Of a stretch of DNA of 64,000 bases, positions 55,490 through 64,000 are shown one piece after another. Source of the stretch: Neoceratodus forsteri (taxonomy: Eukaryota > Chordata > Ceratodontiformes > Ceratodontidae). The position numbers were made by a program, and so were the translations under genes. The DNA is taken from the NCBI GenBank assembly GCA_016271365.2, contig CM057456.1, positions 1,396,519,001-1,396,583,000 of the forward strand, in the 5' to 3' direction. The notes below the pieces were generated by a model. It did not search any database, had not been told where the DNA came from, and saw nothing but the letters and a program-made list of their open reading frames with translations. How positions within the stretch are numbered: the stretch's first letter is position 1; each line of letters begins with the position of its first letter.

Positions 55490-55592
55490 AGGAGAGGGTA
55501 GGAAGTAGTATCCCCCTAGCTATGGCCAGCCGGGCAGCGGGGGTAAGGCAGTCTTTGCCCTGTATGCTAGGCCAAGCTTGCCGCTTGTAGCA

Positions 55593-56851
55593 TTACATAT
55601 GTTTCTGATGTGTCCGGAGAGATCTAAGTGAGGATCGAGGTAACTCCAAGGTACTTGGCAGAGTCAATTGTCGGCAGGAGGAGTCGCTTGACCCATGGAT
55701 TTTGAGGGGCGTTGTGCAGGAGGAGATTTTGGCCGCTGAGCCAAAGAGCATGGCCTGTGTTTTCTTCAAGTTGACTGTGAGTTTGTGCCCATCAAGCCAT
55801 GTCTTGATACGGGAGAAGTCTGAGTTGAGCTGGGTATTGATGCTGGTGGCATCGGGCGAGCTGGCTAAGATGACCAGGTCATCCACGTAAAGGGTTAGAT
55901 GCCCTTTTGTGGCGACAGAGGTTAAATCGTTGATGAACAGGGAGAACAGGATGGGTCCAAGGATGGACCCTTGTGTTACCCCAGTGTTCACAGGTAAGAG
56001 GGTTTGGTTGAAGCAGGGGAGTTGCTGCCTGCCCCCGAGGTAGTTGGAGAACCACTCGAGGGCACGGAGGGAGAAGCCAAGGGACTGTAGAGTGGAGAGG
56101 AGGAGGGGGTGGTCCACATGATCAAAGGCTTTGGAAAGATCAACAAATATAGCCCCGTCAACTTGCCCTGGTTGGTTGCGGCCCTGATCCTGGTGGTGAC
56201 CTCAGCAAGAGCTGTTGAGGTGCTGTGGCCTTTTCGGAAGCCATGCTGAGATGAGGAAAGGACATCGTATCCCTGTAAGTAGTGGGATAGTTGCGAGGCG
56301 ACAGCTTTTTCCAGGAGCTTGCAGGCAGCCGATAGTATGGCAATAGGGTGATAATTGTTGACATCTTTAGGGTCACCATTTTTCAGGACAGGGACAACCC
56401 TGGCAACTTTCCATATGTCGGGGATGATCCCTGAGATAAGCGAGGCACTGAAGATGTGGGCAAGAGGTCGGGCGATGAGAGGAGCCCCCAGGCTAAGTAG
56501 CTTGGGTTCCAGGCTGTCCTGTCCTGCTCCTGTGTGGTGAGAGAGACCAGCAAGGAGTGCCTGGGTCTCACCAACAGTGATCCTTTTCAGGTAGAAAGGT
56601 GGACGAGGGGGTGGAGGCCCACAAGCGGGTGCTGGGGCAGAGGGCTGTGGAGAGGTGGCAGCCAGAAGGTCTGTGAAGACCCATATATCTGATTTAATGA
56701 GAATGCGGTATCTTGACATCCAGTTGAAAAGTTGCTGCCAAGTCATGATGAGGGTGCGAGGATGGGCATGCCCCCAGCCACTCCCATAACATCTAGGTGG
56801 AGGCTGGAAAGGAATTTCCCATGTGGAGGTAGACTGGGATTCAGGACACAA
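55593..56851 (-). pseudogene. LINE reverse transcriptase in two frames
   Basis: 56,851-55,988 carries VGETQALLAGL (RT N-terminus), IPDIWKVARVVPVLKNGDPK, NNYHPIAILSAACKLLEK and SSQHGFRKGHSTSTALAEV, the fingers. After a shift near 56,130 the frame 56,117-55,593 carries DHVDHPLLL, VTQGSILGPILFSLFINDL and LTLYVDDLVIL, where the palm Asp pair sits in YVDD in place of the usual YADD or FADD (codons 55,878-55,883). KTWLDGHKLTVNLKKTQAML follows. Only one frameshift lies inside the RT, so this copy decayed less than most. Confidence 0.85.
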
Positions 56852-56990
56852 AACAAAAAGTTCCTTTCTGCCCTATCATCTAGTAAGGTGTACTGTCTAC
56901 CCTTCTGGGTTGGACATCCTTCCTCCTGTCACTGAAGTGTAGAGTAAGAATGATTCCCCAGAGTCTCCCTGCACCCAGTGACCTCTCTGT

Positions 56991-57547
56991 GATGGTAAGC
57001 TACACCTGAAACACTGAAGGCAAGAAGTTGGAGTTACGGTAACTGTATCTGGAGTAAAGACCCCAGGGACACCTGGAATAGAGGCTTACGGCAATGAAAG
57101 GATGTCCATCACCAGGGCTGCAGGAAAAAAAAGGGGTGAAAAACTGGAAGTATCTAACAAAAATCATCAAATGGATAGAATTATATCTTACCTATTGAAG
57201 GATTGAAGTTTTGTTTATGTGGCTCAGTACTCAATTCTGGACCAAAAGTCGAGGGTTCATGTCTCACATCAGGAACTTGGAGTTACATCAATTGCTAACA
57301 CTGCAGTGCAGTACAGTGCAGGTGGGGGATTGTGTCCCTCAGATTCAAACTTACTGGCTTGGCTTCAATTTTGGGCAGTGAATTAATACAAACAAAATTT
57401 GATATTCAGATCTTTTTCTGTTGCGAGTCAGAATTCCATTGCTGTTGGATTGGGTTTATTTGGGGGTACATTGTAACAGACCCCTCCTCTATGCTTTCTG
57501 TTTACAGATATATGCACTGAGAGGACCATACTGGATGTTCCATATAG
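56991..57547. other. Unassigned spacer
   Basis: No gene or repeat is recognised. Confidence 0.4.
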
Positions 57548-58130
57548 TAGAAGAATTAGCATTTGTATAGTGCTTTTCATACACACTGTGTCCCAAAGTA
57601 CTTTACAGGCAGTAAGAGACTGGTAGCAAAGTAACTATGTACGTGTAGTGGCAGCCATTTCGCACATCAGCATCCACACACAGCTGTGGACAATTGCATG
57701 AACCACTTTTATGGGAAGGGGAATGTTTGTCAAGACAACCAGGGAATATCCCCTTCTCTTGCAATGTGTGTATGATGGTATGTTGAGATCTTTGTTTTTG
57801 GAATAGTTTGTACTGTTGTTTCTCTGTTGCTGAATTCTTGGTGGTGTTGATTTTTTATAATAATACCCCTATGCTTGCAAAAAGTGCCATGGTTTTTTTT
57901 ACTTTCTCCTGGTCTTTCACCATGACAGCACCAGAGATGGGCAGAAGGGACCTCGGTTTAACATCTCATCCGAAGGACAATACACCCCGACAGTACAGCA
58001 TTGCCCTAGTACTGCATGCGGGCGCCAGCGTTTATGGTATGAGCCCAATCCAGATACGGGACTAGAACCCATGACCATCTGACCAAGAGATGGGTGTGCT
58101 ACTAACTGAGTCATGCAGACACTTATTACA
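57548..58130 (-). mobile_element. Long tRNA-derived SINE with conserved central domain
   Basis: On the minus strand a tRNA-like head has an A-box-like TGACTCAGTTAGTAGC and a B-box-like GGTTCTAGTCC (58,060-58,125). The central domain reads TTCGGATGAGATGTTAAACC, then GAGGTCCCTTCTGCCC. The 3' tail GTACTTTGGGACACAGTGTG, then AAAAGCACTATACAAATGCT, is of the L2 type. This central domain is shared by SINEs across many vertebrate lineages. The element of about 580 bases is nearly complete; A- and B-boxes would drive Pol III transcription. Confidence 0.75.
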
Positions 58131-58137
58131 TCTTAGA

Positions 58138-58392
58138 AGTAAGATATTCCATGGCACTTTTTGTACAAATGGGGATTCCACCCTGGTATTCTGACTAGCA
58201 CCCCAAAAAAACCTATAAAAGAGGTTTAGTGAAATTGTCCACATGTGTCAGGATTGCAAGTACTTACTAGCTGCCAATGAAAACTGGCTGTATACAATCC
58301 CTGCTCTACAAGAATGCAAGTCGTTGCTGTGTGAAGCACTTAGTGATGTATCATGTTTGAAGAGCACTATATAATTCATTCATTTATTCAGT
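58138..58392 (+). mobile_element. 3' half of the same SINE type, plus strand
   Basis: The words CCATGGCACTTTTTG, TTCCACCCTGG, AGTACTTACTAGCTG and AAGAGCACTATATAATTCAT follow the central-domain-to-tail order of this SINE class on the plus strand. Its 5' edge lies next to the head of the minus-strand copy. The two copies are arranged head to head. Confidence 0.55.
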
Positions 58393-59983
58393 ACAGAGAA
58401 CTAGATCATTTTGAACAGCTTCATAAAGAAATAGGGCACTGCATTTTGGTTTTGCTTCTGAGGGCAAACTGCAAGCAATTCTGAGAAGATATTAAAAAGG
58501 TACGTCTACAAACGGGCAAAGCTTCAAATTATAATGAGTTAGGCGCTCTGGATTCCGAAGCTTATAATACACACTGTATTTCTGTGGAGCAAATATGTAT
58601 TCATGTAGAAGATTGCACGAGTTCAGTAATGAAATTTGCAGCAAATGTGCAGAGCGCTGGAGACTTATTCTGTAGTAACTGTGAAGACTGGGTCTTGAAA
58701 TTATTCTGTTCTTATGAACAGGTTGTAGGTTTATATTCCATCTGTAGCAAGGATTAAGAGTTTGTGTACTCTGGTCACGTGACCAACTATTCCCATTTTC
58801 TGCTTATTCTTAACCGCCCCCCCCCGCCAGTACAAACAAACACAGTGCTGCTTCCTGTGGGAAATGGGTGTTTGCTGTCTACAGTGGAGGAGATTTTGAT
58901 AAGGTATAATGAAAGTGGGAGATAAAGTATTGTAACCTTATCTGAGAAATACAGTACTGAGTAGTACCCTGGGCAAAGTTTTCAGAAGACATTTTACACT
59001 GCTAGTCACGGGAGCTGTCTTGACACTAAAGCTGTGACGTATGTAGCAGTATTGGGGAACTGCTAGTTACTGTTAGCTAGTACCTGTTATAATTATTGTA
59101 TTTTAAAGGAAAAACTTGTAGCTCTCAGATATTATTTGAAAGTAAATATAAAAAAGGGAAGTTACAATCTCTTTTTTTTTTTTCATGTAATTTCCCTTTA
59201 GTGACAATGTGGTGGCTGTGTTTTGGGGCAAGCTGGCCTGAATTACATACAGATCACTCATTTTTGGAGCTATGGAAATGTACTTTTAAACTATAGAGCA
59301 AGGTTTGCACCAGTGGCATCAAAGCACCCAGTTAAGCTGCCTCCTTGGAAATTAGGAGTCGCATGCAAGTCCAGAAATCCCTTGCTAATGCTGGCTGGGC
59401 ACACGGGGTGGGGGGAGTAGGGCTTGGCTCTCAAGGAGGGAGGGAGAGATGCACAGGTCAGCTACAGTAGGTTCACACATTTCCTGCACCCCGACCAAAT
59501 GGAGGCAGTTGTGATTAGCTTGAGGCTGACCCCCCTCCAGTCACCCTGGCTGGAGAAAGGGTATATCATGTGAACAAGGGATAGAACTATTGGGGAGAAA
59601 TGTAAAGAATATAAAAAATGGCAAGAGAATTTGCAGCCATGAATTGACTCTAGATTTTCGTGTCCATATTTCAGAAATCAAAAGTCTGTAAGTCAGTCTT
59701 GAAGTACTGAAATTATAGTCTGTAGTGTACAGTCTCATTGCATGCAGTTTCCGTGGTGAACAGCGGACAGGAGAGGGAGTGCTCTTTTACATTTTTGCAG
59801 GCACAGGAATATCATTTATCTTTATGCCGCATGAATAGTAAACAAGCATTTGTCAATGCTTGCTTGGATATTTGCTGTGTAGTTGTTGGGTATACACAGC
59901 ACAGAGACAAAAATTAGCAAATTAACAAGAGTTAATAGTAAATTGGTTTTCATTATCATGTTGTTTTTTTTAATGAATGTCCC
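58393..59983. other. Unassigned stretch
   Basis: No gene or element is recognised. Notable small features are the 14-base palindrome TGGTCACGTGACCA at 58,772-58,785, a run of ten C at about 58,817, T-runs near 59,170 and CAAGCATTTGTCAATGCTTG at 59,843, a word shared with the composite-repeat edges. Confidence 0.4.
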
Positions 59984-62900
59984 TTTCTAGGGACATGGAT
60001 ATGTTGTTCATCCACACTTATTGGCAGGTCCTTTGCCGCTTTAAATCTTGCCGGAAGGTCTTCAAGCTGACTCCTCCCACCCACCTGGGTGGTAAAACTC
60101 TCGGCTCCGCCCCATGACTCCAGATTTTCCTTACCGCTTGGAAGCTCAGGTTCCCTCCTTAGCGCTCTGCGTTTTTGACTGGTTCCTGAAAAGTTCGGTC
60201 TTGAATTTATTGAAGTGTCCTTTGAATCTTCAATCTTTTCTTCTTCGCTCCGGCGATGGCTTCTTCCGGCCCCAAGAGACGTACGGTTAGTTCCTCCAGG
60301 AGGGACTCGCACTCCACGTGCTCTTTTGCCTGGACTTGGATCACGATTCTCAGGCTTGCAACTTTTGTTCTGCCCTTTCGGTGAGCTCTCCGGAGGACCG
60401 CGCGGCCCATTCGGGGCGTGGACATCTGGTAGTTTTTTCCGCTCCGGAGATTCCATTGGACTGGCAGGTGCCCGCTTTGACTGTTTCTCTGCAGTCTGAT
60501 CCTGCCGGGGAAGGGACGGGTTTCCCCTTCCCCTCTCCCTCGGTTGCGGAGCTTATCCCGCTCTCCTTGGATTCTTTTCATGCAGCTTCGTTCAGGGAGC
60601 TTCGTCATTCCCTCTCCTCCAAGGGAGAGGGAACCTGGAGACCTGTTGCTCGGCCTATGGCTAAAGGGCCGTGAGCGGGTCTCTTCATGGAGAGTGGGAT
60701 TTCTCCCCTCCCTCATCAGCCGGCCGCTCAACCCGGTCAAGGATTCGGCTTGACCTCTGGCCTCCACAGTATCCCGTCAGGTCAGCGGCCAAATTCCCCA
60801 TCGGCGTTGTCGAGTCTCACCGATCTGTCTTCGAGGGTCTGCTGGGGCCGTCTTCCGCCCGCCTTTGGGCGGAAGCTGAAACTCTGGGTTCCCCTTGGGT
60901 CGACAGCCCTCGGTCCTTTCTTCCGAGCCGAGGGGAGGCGGGTATGCCCGCTTCTTCCAGGCCCGCCTCGGTTCCCCAAGTTTGGGTCTCGGTCTCAGTC
61001 AACCTCTCGGTCTAGGCCGCTCACGCCCGATCTCGGCGTTCTCTGTCGAGGCACGGGTTAAGTGGCTTTGCCCGTTCTTTCGTCCCCTCCTCGGATGAGG
61101 GGTTTCGATGCACCGTTGGCGTCGGTGTTCGAGAACTTATGTGCGACAACTTGATTGTCTGAGTTTCAATCGGCCCGATTCATTCTCCGGATAGCAAGCA
61201 GCCGCCGCTTGGTCGGCAGCCGTTCAAATCGGTCGAGGAGCCTTCTCCAGGGCTGGTTGCTCGTTCGACCCTCGCTGCCCCTCCGCCTTTGGCGGAGTTC
61301 AGGCTGGACCGTGGCCTGTCCTTCAGGTCACTCGGTCCCCTCACTCCTGTCCGCCCCCGGTGGACGAAGAGTGCCTCGGGCCTGCGGCAGCTTTTTGCAG
61401 ACCCTTCGGAGCCTGGAGCAGGCTCTGCCATGTTTTCTAACAGGGAGAACCCCGGGTCTTCCCAGGAACATCCAGTAGATGATAGCCCATCGTCTTCGAA
61501 GGGTCTACTTCAGCTCATTTCAGAATTTACTGGAATGCAGCTCAAGCCCGTCTCCGATCGGGCACCTTACCCCCTTATGGAGATTCTGGATCGAAGGGGT
61601 TCTTCCACGGAGGCCTTCCCAGTGGCTGAGGCTATCGTGGGCCCAGCCTTGGAGCTATGGCGGCGGCCTACTTCTTGCCCTGCGCCTTCGGCCAGGGTGG
61701 CTCGGAGGTATCCTATCCCTGTCGGTTCTCTGCCCGGTTTCTCAGAGCACCCCTCGGCTGAAGGGGTAATTACTGACAACGTTTTCCAATGTCTTGGAAA
61801 TGCTGGGGATATGGACAGACCCCGACAAGGAGTCCAGAAGGATGGACTATGTCGGGCGTAAGGTTTACGCTGCGTCCTCCCTAGGCCTCTGTCAGGCCAG
61901 CTCGGTTGCACTGATGGCACATTTCTCCCACACCCTTTTGGGCTCCCTGGATGAGGTTCTCCCTCATCTCCCAGGTGACCTGCGGACCACGGTTCGACAG
62001 GTGCGGGACCAGGGTAGGGCGGTGGCGAAGCAGCAGCTCCAGACGGCTCTGGATCTGGGCGACTCCTGTGCCAGATCGGTGGCAGCATGATGTGCACGCC
62101 GCAGGCGTGGCTGAGTTATCCTCCTTCTCTTTGGAAACCCAGCACGAGTTGGCGGACATCCCCTTCTTGGGGACTGACCTTTTCGGCCCTGGGTGGAGGA
62201 TACATCCATGGGCCCGAGAAGTCTGATGCCACTCCGGAGTCGGTCACTCTCGCCCACGGGGTCAAGGGCAGCCGTCAGCCTTTGCGTAAGTCCCTTTGCC
62301 CCCTGAGCCCTGGGGCCCCCCCTGGCCCAGCATGAGGGCCAGCAGGCATGCGCTGGGTGGCCTGTTGCCAAACCAGCATCTTCCTCCAAAAGGAAGCGGG
62401 GAGGCAGGAAACTGAGGGGCTCTTCGGCTCCTTCCCCCTCTAAGCCTGCTCAGTGACGGGCCAAGGGGCATTGCCCCGGCCCCGTCGTCCCAGCCCGGGT
62501 TTCCCCGTGGGGGGACGGCTCCGCACCTCGTTGGAGGTATTTAGGGTGGATCTGTCGCAAGTTGCGAGCGGTTCCCTTTTTGAGCTGTTGCCCCACGGGG
62601 ATCTTGAGTTCACTGCCCCTGTGTCGGTCGTTCGACATGCCTGGCTCTCTAGTTAGAGATGATCAGGAAGGCTGTGGACCCCCCCCCCCCATTCAGCTCT
62701 GGGTTCGCGTCCAGGTATTCCTGGTCTCATACGGACGGGGGCTTGCGCCCATTCTCCCGGACGCCTGGATGGTCTCTCTTCTGCAGACATCCCATCCTCA
62801 GAACGTGGCGTGTAGCTGTTTTCCTGGTCTCCAGGATGTACCTACTCCTCATTCCGTCCGTTTTTGGGGAGGCTCCACCCCTTCTTGCGGGGGAGCTCCT

Positions 62901-64000
62901 TACGAGTTCCTAGCACTTCCTTGCTCAGCAGTCTCTGCGACATGGAAGGGTCCGGATGTCACCCCACCCGGAAGGCAGACTGGTCTCCCGTTTTCGGGAG
63001 CCAAGTGAGAACTCGTATCTTAGCGGTGAAGCTTCTTCGGGACTAAGCGCGACTTTGAGTCTGAGCTCGGCTCTGGGCGAACAGGGCCGAGGTTCTTCCT
63101 CCTTTGCCGGTCGGGTTGGCCAGGAAATTACGTCCTGCCAGGACCTCCTGGGCCTCAGGGCGGCCTTCCCTTAGTGGGAGGGGCCAGCCAGAGGTCACAA
63201 CGCTGCGTCCCGTGGACCAGTTCGTGACTTACAGCCCAGGAGTTAGGAGAACGCTCCCTTGGACCATTCTAACCTCGGCAGGAGAATATCCTGCTTGTTC
63301 GCCCTGAGTTGCCGGTCTTCTCCGACCGATGCTTCTCGGATGGGTGGGGTGCCCATCTTGGGGAATACAGAGTGTGACGCCTCTGGTCCTCTTGCGAGTC
63401 CCGATGTCTTTCCTGCTCGCTGGAGACAGACAGTCCGCTTAGCCAGCACCGCTCGCTCCGCTTGTACGGGGTCTACCAGTCTAAGTCCAAGTAGGACTGT
63501 TCCAAGACCATGTGCTACCTACTCCGCCAGGTTCGGTCTATTCCCTTGTCTCGGTGCAAGGAGGTTCTCCGCATTGGACGGTTGCGCAGTCGAGGCTTCC
63601 CAGCCATTTGATGGCAGGAGCCCGATTCCCTGGCTGCTGCCCTGAGCCGGGCATAGGCTGCGCCTCATGAGTGTCTCCCCTGCCGGAGGTAGCACAGGAT
63701 TTTCTCCCTCTTCCCTCCGGGGAGAATACCAGGCCGAGACTGTTTTTTGCCCACCCCTCAGCAAGGCTTGCTGCAGGGGATGCCATCGGGGCCAACGAAC
63801 CCGGGCCCCTCCGTGCCTCTCCCCCATTTCCCTTGACCTACGGGCAAGGCGAGGAGGACTTGGCGCGGTGTGCTGGTAGCCCCAGCCTGGATTGCCATTT
63901 CTGGTATCCAGCTCTCCTCAGTCTCAGCCCCAGGCTCCCGAGACGGCCTCTAGTCTGCCGGTCCTGTCTTTCCTTTTCAGGGGAAGGTTATCCATCTGGA
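59984..64000 (+). mobile_element. DIRS retrotransposon, decayed, runs off the window
   Basis: It opens with TTTCTAGGGACATGGATATG and shares the left terminal repeat of the 40-kb element over at least 150 bases. Gag-like, RT and RNase H/methyltransferase-like parts follow in the same order. The RT start IRKAVDPPPPFSSGFASRYS is at about 62,660. The RNase H part shows MGGVPILGNTECDASGPLAS-like remnants near 63,340. DLFxS and FPLTYG remnants lie near 63,700-63,850. Many small deletions shorten it relative to the 40-kb copy. The recombinase and right end lie outside the window. Confidence 0.85.
61289..61861 (+). pseudogene. DIRS gag-like fragment of the second copy
   Basis: This 190-codon frame aligns with the 41,339-41,968 frame of the long element: LRQLFADPSEPGAGS, DDSPSSSKGLLQLISEFTGM, QLKPVSDRAPYPLMEILDR and FPVAEAIVGPALELWRR, then RRYPIPVGSLPGFSEHPSAE. 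It stays open past the stop at 41,966 of the first copy, which shows that the stop there is a later mutation. Flanking gag pieces lie in other frames. Confidence 0.8.

Larger units (their letters stand above)
54565..56990 (-). mobile_element. LINE, minus strand, 5'-truncated
   Basis: The 3' end lies at about 54,565, with an AAATAAATAAAT tail and a characteristic terminus (GGTAACCGGGT, TTTTCAGG.GTGACCCGGGAG) that recurs at 2,166 and 22,496. The minus strand carries the end of the endonuclease region, the reverse transcriptase and a C-terminal ORF2 part in several frames. The 5' end is truncated at about 56,990. The protein resembles the CR1/L2/Rex group of the Jockey superfamily, but I cannot place the clade. 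A poly-G run interrupts 54,889-54,898. Confidence 0.8.

Noticed and set aside
57593..57625. Host gene 3' end suggested by the word AAGTACTTTACAGGCAGTAA
   Set aside because: This is the reverse complement of an L2-type SINE tail, not a polyadenylation region.
58060..58125. tRNA gene on the minus strand
   Set aside because: It is joined directly to a SINE central domain and an L2-type tail, and the acceptor stem does not pair.

Overview
This window looks like an intergenic or intronic stretch of a large, repeat-dense vertebrate nuclear genome. I recognise no host exon, tRNA or rRNA gene. Open reading frames are short, frameshifted and full of stops, and nearly all that match a family belong to retrotransposons. 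The mix is CR1 LINEs with TTCTATG tails, L2-like LINEs, L1/Tx1-type ORF1 relics, DIRS elements with tyrosine recombinase, tRNA-headed SINEs, a Tigger-like DNA transposon and many foldback elements. This fits an amphibian (caecilian-like), a lungfish or another large-genome lower vertebrate better than a mammal or bird. The species cannot be fixed from the sequence alone.

Layout. 0-10 kb: CR1 fragments (2.3-3.2, 7.9-8.5, 9.07-9.16 kb), two abutting 3' ends of one LINE family (3.6-6.45 kb), a small DNA transposon (8.9 kb) and an L1 ORF2 scrap (9.8-10.1 kb). 10.6-11.7 kb: the 5' end of a DIRS element. 14.1-15.5 kb: an L1/Tx1 ORF1 relic. 17.4-22.5 kb: L2-like LINE, SINE and CR1, all on the minus strand; the SINE has a 21-bp target duplication. 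22.5-28.6 kb: a LINE 3' end, a second copy of the SINE, another L1/Tx1 ORF1 relic, a possible hammerhead-like motif and one copy of a foldback element. 31.6-32.3 kb: a minisatellite and a CORE/MIR-like SINE. 33-37.1 kb: the longest CR1, with zinc-finger/esterase ORF1, endonuclease and reverse transcriptase. 37.5-39.7, 46.1-46.95 and 47.8-49.5 kb: three copies of a composite repeat with ~300-bp palindromic satellite units and GC-rich minisatellites. 40.16-46.09 kb: a structurally complete DIRS retrotransposon. 49.9-54 kb: an array of foldback elements, one split by a Tigger-like insertion. 54.6-57 kb: another LINE. 57.5-58.4 kb: two tRNA-type SINE pieces. 59.98 kb to the window end: a decayed, 5'-complete DIRS copy.

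The most unusual signal is the foldback family at 27.5-28.6 and 49.9-54 kb. Its copies share flanks and an apical loop, but their stems have different sequences and the two arms of each copy still pair. The 6-kb DIRS element is the best preserved mobile element: its inverted terminal repeats and internal complementary region can be matched base by base to predict the circular junction.
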